This document shows positions 53,636-64,000 of a DNA stretch of 64,000 nt, in pieces. The notes below the pieces were generated by a model, which saw nothing but the letters and a program-made list of their open reading frames with translations, was not told the origin of the DNA and did no database searches. How positions within the stretch are numbered: the stretch's first letter is position 1; each line of letters begins with the position of its first letter. Origin of the DNA: Cordia subcordata (lineage: Eukaryota; Streptophyta; Magnoliopsida; Boraginales; Cordiaceae). The stretch is taken from NCBI GenBank assembly GCA_028554755.1, contig JAPTOF010000005.1, positions 9,619,501 to 9,683,500 on the forward strand. Direction: 5' to 3'. The translations under genes were made by a program, and so were the position numbers.

Positions 53636-56600
53636 CTAAAATGTAGGACAATTAGGCACTGATATACCCTTGGCAGTTGGGCAGATTGCGAGATCACAGT
53701 GCTCATTATCATTAGCACCCCACCATGATATATTTTTGCCCTCCATTTGAAGGGCTAAGTAAAGCAGAACAGCCATGAAAGCAAGACCAGCATCTAAGCC
53801 TGCTGAAAGAATATAGTTGTACCTCTGCCACCATTGTTTCCTATATCTATACACAAAGAAGTTGAATATTGTCCCGATCAAAATCCACGACGTGTAGTTC
53901 AAGGCAGCAGCCGGAGGCATAGCCGCAGTGGCTCCGAGGAGTACTGGCAGGTTAATAAGGGGAATCCAAGTCTGGCTGGGAAATGTCTTGTGTAAGAACC
54001 AAACTATACATGGTCCTAGTACTCCTCCAAGAAAGAACCAATTGATTGTGGAGTAGTTGCCAAAAGGGCCAAAGATTCGCTTGGGGCCGACCAGGCCCCA
54101 TATAACAGATGCGTCAAAAAAGACACGGTCATTTCTGCATGTCCAAGGACTATCTGGTGGAAGCTTGTCTACGTCGCATATATCTTCGATAGAATGTAAA
54201 AGCCACCACGCGACACCAAGATTTACAGTTCCAGCAACAATGGTTCCAATGAACTGAAGGAATGTCAAATGGAAAAACTTACAAGTTGAAGATATCAGTA
54301 ACATATGAAAAAAGATACTGACATCAAATTTGTATTAATTTTTACAGTGTTCCCATTTATAATTCATCAAGTAGGCCTTTACTATCTCCAGCCAATCATT
54401 TATCCGACCAGATGACATGATTTCATAATTTTGGCAGATTAGATTTAAAACTATCTGTTATTTTATATGGATGAGGAAAATAAAACGTCACTATGTAAGT
54501 TATTAGACATTGAACAGAAGAGAATCATACCTGAACTAAGAACATTGACCTTGGAGGAATTTTCATATAATGACCAAGCTTGAAGTCACTTAAAAATGAA
54601 ATTGCTTGAGCCATGCTCATATAACCATAGGTCTTGAAGCACACATTGGCAATAGGTTTTTCAGGGTATATCAAGCCCATGACGTACTCGGTGATGATAT
54701 TCAGTCCTGGAGTCTGAACAGAACATTAGAAAAGAGAGAATTCTGTTATGTAATAGTACAAGACTCCCAAAAATTCGTAGGAGGAAAAGGCCTAAAATGA
54801 CTACAAGCCCACAAAGATTCCAGGAATATCAGATCAAGAATCACCTGATTTGTGGTGGCAGTGATGATGCTGACAGGAAGTGTAAATATGAAGGCGAGGG
54901 CAGCTGCAGAGATAAGTCCCCAGTAAGGCAACTGGACTTCTTTTTTCAAGAAGATGCAGAGTGCTAACGAGACCACCAGTGTCCCTGCAAGAAGCAAGTA
55001 AAACCACCAAGAAGGTATGTCCTTGTATTTTTGCATTAGTCTTGTGTGAATATCAATCTTTCCTCTTGAAGCAGCTTGGTAGCGACTGTAAATTTCCCTG
55101 CACTATCAAGAATAGTCTATTAGATCACCAACTAAATGAAAGTATTGATTGCATATGGTGAAGCCACATATATGAGGTATTGATTAAAAAAAATATATAT
55201 TCTAATCTGAAACGCATTATACAAGAGCAAGTAGTAAAAAAATTCAAGTCTGCTAAGAGATTTCAGATTATCAACGCATAGATGTAAAAGAAAGAAATGG
55301 AAAAGGAAAACTTTTTACCTTCCATAAAACAAGGCGACGTGAGTGAGCGTAGATGCAATGGTGGCAAATCCGAATCCATAGGACAGAGCGAAGAATGTGC
55401 TCATGTGAACTCTCCCTTGTTTCTCATACTGATCTCTATTCAGCTCAAAGTTACTATTAACAATTGCTGGTATGTCATACTTCTGGCCCTGTCCAGTGAA
55501 GAGATGTGAAGAAAACAAGGGAAAGGTTTTGGCATTATAGGCATTGAATCCCCAGTAAGCTATGGGAGTCACAAGGTACATTAGGATAACATAGCCCACG
55601 AAGATGTTGGCAATTGCAAAGAAGGGCGTTATGAGAGGGCTATACAAGTAAGCCACCACGGTCGACCAGTCCAGAGTGAAGGCTCCCAGTCCAAGGCCAG
55701 CCAGACCTGATCCAAGTTGGTTTGCAGTGACAGAGTTTGGAAATGCCCAACACACCCATGAAATGCTCTGTAGTGTCTGGAACATGTAGCCAGGGAACAC
55801 GTACCAGCAAAAGCTACAAACTAGCACAATCACAAAGAATTTTGCTCGTGTCATTCGACGCTTCCTGTTGCCATTTCCATTTTTCATCTTGTTCATCATA
55901 TCCTCATTTTCTTCTTCATGCAGTGCCCTGGAATATTTGAGTTCCATAACTCAAAACATCATAGTAGCGGCTCAGAAAAACAAGATGGAAATGAATGCAA
56001 GGAAGCCTTGTCTGATAACTTATGCTCACTGCTTAGATATCTTTCTCTTCATATTTATGTGCTCACAGAGAAAGGGATAACTTCCTCCAGCAATACTTTG
56101 TCTGCGATTGACTATATTTTCCTACCTCACAAATACTTGTCGAGTTTATGTATGATCATTCACATTTCACGGTTAAATACTTCCATGATACCAAGGCTTG
56201 AAAAAACACGTTGATTAATTATACAAACTGCTGTTACAGGAACAACGTGCATTTTACCCTTTAAATAAATAATCGATTTCTAAGTCTAGCAAGGTACCTC
56301 CTAAGAAATTACTTAAAACACAGGTCCATATTTATATCAACACTATCAAATGCGATTATGACAATGATCACGTTTACAAGTTAATCAGATGAATCAGTCC
56401 AGAACAATAATTTTTCGTTATTCAAAATGAACGCCCACTGGCCACCAAACTTTGAAAACATTAATTACCTGAACAAGGAGATCTGGACAAGGGTGTTGGG
56501 CCACCACATGTGTGCTGGCTCAACCACGTATTTCCTTAGCAATCCAGCCCAACCGTATCCAAGAACCTACTCAATTATATTATTCCGACAAATTAGCATC

Positions 56601-58020
56601 ACACTATCTACTTTTTTTTTTTTTGGGTCAATAGGATGAAAATATTGTTAGCATCAGACTATTGGACTCCGTGGAAGTTGTGCGATTCAAAGGCAGAAAA
56701 CTCTTAGGGAAGGTTTCCATGATGGTGAAATGATGATACAGACGTATTCAATAATTTAAATTATTTTATTATAATTGTATTATTATTTATCCTTATTGAT
56801 TTTCAAGTGCAGTGCAATTTCTATGAATAACTCTCAGTTATGATGCTTGTACATAAGTATTGATATGGTTTAAAAACTGTGCTTGATCATCAGGGTAATT
56901 AGATATGCTTTAACAATATTTACTTTTAGTAGGCTACGCCAATAAACTAGACAAGGATCCTCTTGTTCATCTCTCTTTGTTTTCCTTTTTTTTTTTTCCG
57001 ATCCTTCTCTTATTTTTTTAAATGGAATATATTATAAGCTCTCAAATTGATTCCTTAAATCTCAATAATCTGATCTAATAAAGTATGAAATTAATACTGA
57101 AAAAAGGCGTTAAAATAAAATTTGAAATAAATAATTGAAAATTTAAAAGACTAAAATCCATAAATCACAATACACCTTAGGCGTATAAAGTGCATTATTG
57201 GTGTACAGGCCTTTCTTTGTAAAATGAAAAACACTTGTTGTGGGTGGGTGAGAGAAGCAAGAACTTTTGTCACTTCACTTGTTTTTTCTAATTCTGTTTC
57301 CTTTAATTTTCTCACCAACTAAGCATGGCAGATAGAGTTTCATCATCAATATAATTTAGGGAAAAATTTAAAGCATATATCTATCTGCAGACTTCTCACG
57401 TGTGTCGAACCAATTATAGATATTAAAAAATATATATATAAATAAAGAAAGGAAGATTACAAAGAAACCTGAGTGGTGATGATGAGTAGCCAACCAGTGT
57501 AGAAAGAAATTTTCCTCCCATAAAAAGCGATGATAATATCAACAATGCCAACAGCATAAGCTGAACCATTCCCAAAAGCACTTCCAGCGTTAGCAAAGAT
57601 GGAGATAAGCACATGTTCCTTGATGTTAAAAGGACCAGGGTTAAGTGAAAAGGTCCTGGAACCGAACCCGGGGAGGTGGAACTTGGTGGTGGGAAGTGCG
57701 GCAGCCATGAACCGTCCGATGGGGAGCGTCGCCACCACGACGGTGATCTGCGTGATGACGAGCGGCTCCTGACGGTAAGAGAAGAATTGGTTGAGGAAGG
57801 AGAGGAGCATGCAGGAGAAAAGGCCGAGCACCCACATCCGAAATGTCCATACTGACAGTGTAGGGTCGTCTGTGATGGGCACTGTTAAACGCACTTGTTC
57901 TACAGGTGAGACTTCTTCTTCTTCTACTACTACTTCTTTTTCCTCTTTCTTTGTTAATGTTTCTTCTTCAAGTCCATTAGGGTTTGTGCTCAGGGGGACC
58001 TCGGTTTCAATGGTTCCCAT
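53636..58020 (-). CDS. Oligopeptide transporter (OPT family)
   Basis: Six exons on the minus strand: 57469-58020, 56469-56566, 55319-55927, 54845-55097, 54531-54713, 53636-54253. All phases agree and the product is 770 aa, typical of plant OPT proteins. Diagnostic motifs are [10 protein letters not shown] (NPG at 127-129) in exon 1 and KIPPR (555-559) in exon 5. Many hydrophobic segments are present (for example [34 protein letters not shown]), and the N-terminus is acidic and soluble. These are proton-coupled importers of small peptides, glutathione-like compounds or metal chelates, usually at the plasma membrane; the substrate cannot be told from sequence. Upstream, a TATAAAA box lies about 47 bases before the ATG, and the same promoter segment is duplicated 280 bp further away. 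No frame break seen. Confidence 0.95.
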
Positions 58021-58059
58021 GATTTTGGACGTGAATGAATGGAGAGAGAAATATGAGGT

Positions 58060-58108
58060 GGTTGAGTTTTATAGTAGAGGGAATTGTTAGAGTTTTACTT
58101 TGTAGTCT
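58060..58108 (-). promoter_or_regulatory. OPT core promoter, proximal copy
   Basis: Contains TATAAAA on the minus strand (58067-58073), 47 bases upstream of the OPT ATG, in CTACTATAAAACTCAACC. Identical, except for one base, to 58340-58388. Confidence 0.65.
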
Positions 58109-58339
58109 TCTTTATATATATATGTATATACACACACACACACTAGCTGTATGCCCGTGCGCGGTACGGGATGTGAACGTAAGAGAATTGAATTTTGCAA
58201 AGTCACGGTCAAAATAGTTTATTTATTTTTTTATAAATCATATTGCCAAATAAAAATGAAACATTTATCAAAATTAACTAAGGCAAGACGCAATAGAAAA
58301 AGATGAATAAACGAATACAGTAAACGTCCATAACTCATT

Positions 58340-58388
58340 GGTTGAGTTTTATAGTAGAGGGAATTGGTAGAGTTTTACTTTGTAGTCT
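58340..58388 (-). promoter_or_regulatory. OPT core promoter, distal duplicate
   Basis: 49-bp copy of the proximal segment exactly 280 bp away, with the TATAAAA box retained at 58347-58353; the single difference is at 58086 versus 58366. The intervening DNA holds TA/CA microsatellite and the hairpin GCCCGTGCGCGGTACGGG at 58151-58168. Confidence 0.65.
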
Positions 58389-58565
58389 CCTGTACACGTG
58401 GTTATTTAGGGAGTTTTAACTCATGTTATTTGATTATAAATATTATATTGCATGATAGTCGATTGAGTTAGATTGTGCATCGGAGTGTACTATTATATTG
58501 TATTATAGTTTTATTACCATGGAGAGAACTGCCCTTGAGGATAAAATTATTAGGAGTGAGTTGGA

Positions 58566-58601
<36 letters not shown>

Positions 58602-59162
58602 TATATTTAAAAATATTTCTAAGTTGCAAAATTAATGTAATGTCACGCTACTTGGAGGGAAAAAAAAAAAAAACTATTCATCATATGTAATGACTAAATT
58701 GCGTGATTTTAATCCTTTCTAAACACAACTTGGGATTTGTCCTCACTTATGATGGATTTAATTATGATATAGCATTGGTTAGGGGTGGTTCCTTGTTCTG
58801 CTTCACAAGTGAGTTCCCTGTTATTGGAATTATAGATTGGTTGTTATGGTGTATAAAAGAGACAAAGCCGGAAAAAAAATAAACAAAATGCATAATAGCC
58901 CAAGGCGCACTGACCAAGGACCTAAGCATCAACTTTTCAATAATACTAAAATAGAAATCAAAATCTACTTAAGTTTGACGATACATACATTATTATCTTT
59001 AACTTCGAAAATTTTAATTGTTAATCAATTACTATTTAAAATAATATTCATTTCTATATTATAAAAAAATATGACTTGATTTGTTTTCACTATTAAAAAC
59101 AAATATACTTAACTAAATTCAATGTTTATTATTGAAAACAAATTAATCCGGAAAGAAAATGT
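58389..59162. other. AT-rich spacer
   Basis: A (TA)n microsatellite lies at about 58566-58602. No gene recognised. Confidence 0.45.
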
Positions 59163-60335
59163 GTAATGTCCCACATCGGTTTGTGAAGTGAATTGTAACT
59201 TGTGAGTTGTTTATAAGTAGGTAGTGTAAATAAAACTAATAACTTAAGTTAACCATTTTAGTCTAATGTCCAAGTAATTGTAAATGTATATAGCACCGGT
59301 CTCACCCACAGGCCTTTAAACATGTCTTTGAACTAATTACACTTTATTGCGAACAAACAATTAGTTATGCCAAATATGCCTTTGAAGTAATCACACTTTG
59401 TTGTGAATAAATAACTATGCCGAATATGCCTTTGAAGTAATCACACTTTGTTGTGAATAAATAACTAGTTATGCCTACAACACCATTGGCTAGTTATGCC
59501 TACAATACTCACGGGCTTTTAAACATGCCTTCAAGTTAATCACGTGTCATTGTGAACAAACAATTTTAGTTATGCCTACAATACTCACAAGCTTTTAAAC
59601 ATGCCTTTAAGTTAATCATGCTTCGTTATTAACGGACAATTCTGCTTTACTGATCCTCTACGATGAGAAGAGGATGGATACAATCAAAGTTAAGTTTGAC
59701 TCTAGTGTATAATATATATACATACACAACTTGCATGTTGCCATGCCCAGAAAGGCAAGTTGGGTTCTCTAAGTGTTTATGGCGCTTGGTTATTGGCAGC
59801 TAGTGAAGCAAGGATATTCTAGCCGGAAATTTAAAAGATTCACTTCCTTTTCTAGGATTCTGGTCAGACATTCAATTTTTTTTTCTTTAATTTGAACAAG
59901 TCACGGTAGAGTGGATCGTTATCATTGATGCTCATAAAATGGATTAGAATTTTTTTCTGGAGTCAATTGCGTTGGTAAATATTAAGACGTTGAATTTTAG
60001 ACTCGTGAACCCAAGCCATTATAAAGTGTACACAATTCTCACAAAGAATCGACGTGGAATGGGGCATTACATACTCTCCCCTTTAAAGATGTGACGTCAT
60101 TGTCGCGACCCAAACATAAACAAAACCACAGCCTAGAACCCCAGGCGGCCTAGAATCCATCTAGAGCCTGTTCTGATACCATATGTAACGACCCAGGCCC
60201 AATTATTAGCCTGTCACCACATTTAAATTTGAGCAACTGGCCCAAAATACTTAAGCCAATTATGACAGTAGTAACCAACCCAAACTATTATAAAATGCAC
60301 ACAAGTCTCATAAAGAACTAATGTAAAATGGAGGG
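59163..60335 (-). mobile_element. Miniature or deleted LTR element (TRIM-like)
   Basis: A left block starts TGTAATGTCCCACATCGG and ends GGGGCATTACA (60070). It is followed by TACTCTCCCCTTTAAAG, which on the minus strand is a polypurine tract against that block. About 115 bp further, minus-strand TGGTATCAGAAC (about 60173-60184) is an initiator-Met-type primer site, just inside a second block starting TGTAACGACCC. The ends of both blocks share CCCAA..ATTATAAA.TG.ACACAA.TCTCA.AAAGAA. This fits two degraded LTRs around a tiny interior with no coding sequence, inserted on the minus strand. LTR lengths do not match, so deletion or rearrangement has occurred. Confidence 0.5.
59309..59640. repeat. 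Degenerate tandem repeat
   Basis: At least five diverged units of the type TTATGCC..AA.ATGCCTTTGAAGTAATCACACTTTGTTGTGAATAAATAA, two of them (about 59360-59412 and 59413-59466) nearly identical. It lies within the left block of the TRIM-like element. Confidence 0.7.
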
Positions 60336-60845
60336 TAACGATATAATTACTCTTATATTACTATTATAAATAGGACTCTAACAATTATCAAATGTGTATA
60401 AAAAAGCTAATCTTTTTCTCTCTTATATATTCTCTCTCTTGTTTTTCTAGGTATGATGATAAAAAGAAATTTATTGTGAAACTAATCGTTACCCATATGA
60501 TGATGAAGAAATTATTTTGAAACTAATCATTACTCGTATCGGTATGATGAAGAAACTATTGTAGAAATTTTGGTAAAGACTTGGAGAGAAAGTATTCTCA
60601 AAAATAAGAGGCTATTTCATGCTATGATTTCCGTAAATCTTTTCTCCTTTTTTTTTTCCCCTTTTCGAATATTATTTTGAAATATACGGAGGGTGGGGCC
60701 ATGTTATAACCAGTGGGTTCACTTGAACCCGCTGAAATTTTTTTTAGAACTTATACATATATTACCAATATATTTTATATTTGACACCACTAAAAAAATG
60801 ACAATGCTTAAATAAGTAGAATGAAAATGCTTGAAATATTTAAGG
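60336..60845. other. AT-rich spacer
   Basis: No gene seen. A GATGATGAAGAAA(A/C)TATT phrase is repeated with small changes at 60499-60560. Confidence 0.4.
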
Positions 60846-61602
60846 GTCTGTTTGGACACCACATTGTAATTACTAGGCAGTGTAACTACTACCCTAGTAA
60901 TTACACTACTTACTAATTACATAGTAATTTAAATCATATAGCGTGTTTGGTTACCACAGAGTAATTATACCTTAATTTCGTATTACATGTTTGATAATAT
61001 AGATAGTAATTACACAGTTAAATAATTTAATTTTAAAAATAAATATTTATTTTTAAAATTTTATATTAATGCTAACAAATATTTAAAGACGTAATTTATT
61101 AAAAATTAAAATATTATTTTTATAAAAATAAACATGACTAGTAAAAATATATGAATTATAAATATAAATATATGAAAGTAAAAATTGTCCACCAATAATA
61201 TTTTCAAATTTGAAATATTATTTATCAAAAATATTATTTGTTTATATTTATTTATTTATTTATATTTTTATTTATTTTATATTTATATATTTTGATTGAT
61301 TTATTTAAAAAGTATTTTAATTTTATTTAAATTTATTTATTTTATAAATTTATTTATATATTATTTAGTGAAACATGTCAAATATAAAAAGAATAAAAAG
61401 AGTATGAAAAGTTGTTAGAAAGTAATTGTAATTAAACCAATTCACACCCTCACCCATGGAAATTGGAAAGCATAATTGAGGAGGTCTAATTACTCCTAAT
61501 TCACCTCTAACTAAGTAATTTAATTGGTCGGACAAACACGCATAACTATGTAATTACTCCCAATTACACTCAAATTTAATTACAAGGTGGTATGTCAAAC
61601 AT
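60846..61602. mobile_element. MITE with GGGTCTGTTTGG ends and TAATTAC motifs
   Basis: Left GGGTCTGTTTGGACACCACATTGTAATTAC and right GTAATTAC...TTAATTACAAGGTGGTATGTCAAACATGTCC are imperfect inverted repeats, each followed inward by repeated TAATTAC/GTAATTA motifs. The AT-rich middle has no coding capacity. A direct phrase TTATATTTGACACCACTAAAA occurs about 60 bp before the left end (60768) and just after the right end (61604). Confidence 0.6.
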
Positions 61603-62965
61603 GTCCTTATATTTGACACCACTAAAATACTTTACAGGAGTTACCAGACATATGCTTGTAAAGAGGATTTGGTTATATTTATTTACTAGTGGTTTCATAC
61701 CCCATGTTTTACACATGTTTATTTAGGTTCTGTGTATTTTTTAATTTTTTAAAAATATTTATGGTTGTATTTTTTATTATTTTTAGGTTTTCGCGTATTT
61801 TTTATTATTTCAAAATATCTATAAAAATTAATTCTAGTGCTTTTTAATTCTTATTTTTATTTTTTAATTAGAATATAATGCATAATTTAATTAAATTAAT
61901 ATTTTTTTACTTGATTATTTTAAACTCATTAAAAAGAAATATATAGGTGATGCATAAATATAATTAAATATCTTGCAACTCCATTACAATGATGAGGCTA
62001 GAAAATAGTGCATAAATGTAATTAAACATTATAATATATAGATTTATAATAATGTAATAATATTAAAAATAGAATTTACGATGACTTGACAAATAGATGG
62101 GTGTTGATGTGGCACCCTTTTTTTTTTTAGCTCTTTTGGGTTTAATTTTTATACATATATAGATATAGATTGCACTTATAAAACCCTCTCACGTGTAGCA
62201 TGATTCGTTTAGAGCTTACATATAAATAATTTAATATTTAAATAGATGGTTGTGAGACTCGAACCCATAACTTGGGTTCTAATACCATGGTGGGTTACTA
62301 CCTCATTTAAAAGGTTAAGCTTGTAGTGAGGATTTAGTTATATTTATTTATTTATTGTACTTGACAAATCTCAGTGGTATATTTTTTGTTCTTGATAAAA
62401 AGAAATTAATTTGTCCAGCTTGTTTTTACCTTTTACCAATTGGAATTTTTTCACCGGATCTTTTGGCACGTTAGAATAAGCTTAATACTAATATTCTTGA
62501 TATGCATTCAAGAAGTAAATTTAACAATAAGAAGAGGATCAATGGTCTCACAAGAAATTGGTTCAAATGAAAAAATATATATGCTGTATCTTTTGTTTTA
62601 TTTGCTAGTCAAATTAACATTGGTTTTGTCAATTGCAACCGCAATTCTTAAAATGTATTCGTTTTATATAAATATTGTGAAAAATTGAATGAGATTTAGT
62701 TGATAGTATTGACAATAAAATAATTGTACAATAATTTTAAAATATAAAACTTCATAAAAAATAATTATAATATTTGTTTTTGTTAAAAAAAATCAAATTT
62801 TTATATGTCACAATTGCTTTGACATTGACCCCCGTGAGATATTTTTCTAGCTCCATCTCTGAATATATGTATATATATTATGGATGTTAGCATGAGCTTC
62901 CCAAAGCAATTAGCATTATTCATCAATATATTAAAATAGTGAACTTTTACTTCATGATATTTAAC

Positions 62966-63015
<50 letters not shown>

Positions 63016-63661
63016 GAGACACTAGTATCTTTCCACGGTTCTCAATTCTTAGATGCACTAACGACGTGTGATATTGGTGCCGTATTGCTCATGTTTTGCA
63101 ATATGTAATACTAGTGTGACATTCCTATGATACACGAGAAGCGATATATGTGATTGGATATATTAAAATTATAATATTTTTGGATCTTATTAAACAGTTA
63201 TTGAAACAATTATATACTATAAAATTAATAAAATAATAATAATATATATAAAAAAGGGCATAATATTAATTAGATTAAAACGTTTAATATAGGAATAGAA
63301 CTGAAAAAATGATGAAAAACAAAAATAACTTAAAAATAGGTATATTTAATTGATAAGTAATTATGGACAGTTTGTCATATAAAGCGCCACTTGACAGCAC
63401 GAAACTACAGTTTATTTTATTTTATTAGATAGTATAGATTTATTAAAGCCGCAAATAATAATTCACATATTTTGTAATTTCATAGTTACAATTCATTGTA
63501 ATAATAAATTACAAAATAAAAAAAAGACAACCCAAGTCACCATAGAGAATAATCTTTTTTTGAATAGGTTTTCTATTTGGTTGGGAAAAACATAGATAAC
63601 TTCTTGCATTTCGCTGAAATATACGAAACCAAACATTACATTATCCCACATCAGCATTTTC
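61603..63661. other. AT-rich spacer with TA/CA microsatellites
   Basis: No gene recognised. A long (TA)n(CA)n microsatellite lies at about 62969-63015. A hairpin-forming CCCCATGTTTTACACATG lies near 61701. Confidence 0.45.
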
Positions 63662-63676
63662 AAATACTGAACACAA

Positions 63677-63929
63677 GCCCCCAGGGGCATAGGTGAGTTG
63701 GTAAGTGGCCAGGTGATTAGGGTGGTGACACCCTGACAACGCGGGATCGAGTCCGTGTGGCGTGATCTTTCATTGAAATATTGCGGCATTCTTTGGATTT
63801 CCACGCCATTGGTCCTCTCGCAGTCGGTACGCCACTCACGCACATCCCTCGATTTACCTCCCGCCTGGTTAAGAGGCCTCTGACCAGGTGGGAAAGGGGT
63901 TCTCCTTTGGTTAACCCTTTTAAAAAAAA
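63677..63929 (+). mobile_element. tRNA-derived SINE, copy 3 (full length)
   Basis: 253 bp, beginning GCCCCCAGGGGCATAGGTGAG and ending TTAACCCTTTT plus A tail. A box about 63690-63701 and B box GGATCGAGTCC (63744-63754). A perfect 15-bp target duplication AAATACTGAACACAA flanks it (63662-63676 and 63930-63944). This is the best full-length representative of the family in this window. Confidence 0.9.
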
Positions 63930-64000
63930 AAATACTGAACACAAAATATTAAAGAGGGCAATCGAAGGACCAATCATCCAATTGTCCGAAAACACAATAC

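Noticed and set aside
53636..58020. Two separate OPT genes in this span
   Set aside because: The six blocks join in phase into one 770-aa protein with one NPG and one KIPPR motif.
49982..58020. Orphan OPT exon as an alternative last exon of the full OPT gene
   Set aside because: It encodes the N-terminal part and NPG motif again, with its own ATG, so it is a duplicate first exon and not a C-terminal exon.

Overview
This window is nuclear DNA from a flowering plant, most likely a eudicot. It is strongly AT-rich, genes have many short exons with GT-AG (and a few GC-AG) introns, and the spacers are packed with MITEs, SINEs, LTR retrotransposons and TA/TC microsatellites. No prokaryotic operon, CRISPR array, rRNA or tRNA gene was found. 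Gene models were built by reading conserved protein blocks across splice sites and checking that every junction keeps phase; all four complete models close exactly in frame.

Layout: 1-12.9 kb is a repeat-rich spacer (two SINE copies, a TIR element, a fold-back palindrome, a Ty3/gypsy pol relic, a composite MITE). 14.09-18.06 kb (+) is a 283-aa histidine-phosphatase/phosphoglycerate-mutase-like gene. 18-22 kb is AT-rich spacer. 22.08-35.82 kb (-) is an 11-exon, 492-aa ODR4 homologue whose intron 8 holds a 6.26-kb chromodomain-bearing Ty3/gypsy element (24118-30377) in the same orientation. 35.8-44.1 kb is spacer with a LINE/RNase H relic and several MITEs, one abutting the next gene's leader. 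44.16-49.39 kb (+) is a 14-exon, 446-aa CBL-interacting protein kinase that matches CIPK8. 49.98-50.48 kb (-) is an orphan first exon of an oligopeptide transporter (OPT). 53.64-58.02 kb (-) is a complete six-exon, 770-aa OPT gene. 58-64 kb is spacer with a miniature LTR element, a MITE and a third SINE copy.

The genes are unrelated neighbours: a phosphatase-like enzyme, an ER-type tail-anchored trafficking factor, a calcium-signalling kinase and a membrane peptide transporter. I see no new multi-gene system. The most interesting signals are local: a duplicated TATA-containing core promoter upstream of the OPT gene, two GC-AG introns in different genes, a delta-4 tandem donor in CIPK8, a uORF in the CIPK8 leader, a young but nonsense-disabled chromovirus in the ODR4 intron, a three-copy SINE family with clear target duplications, and a truncated OPT exon that stays open.
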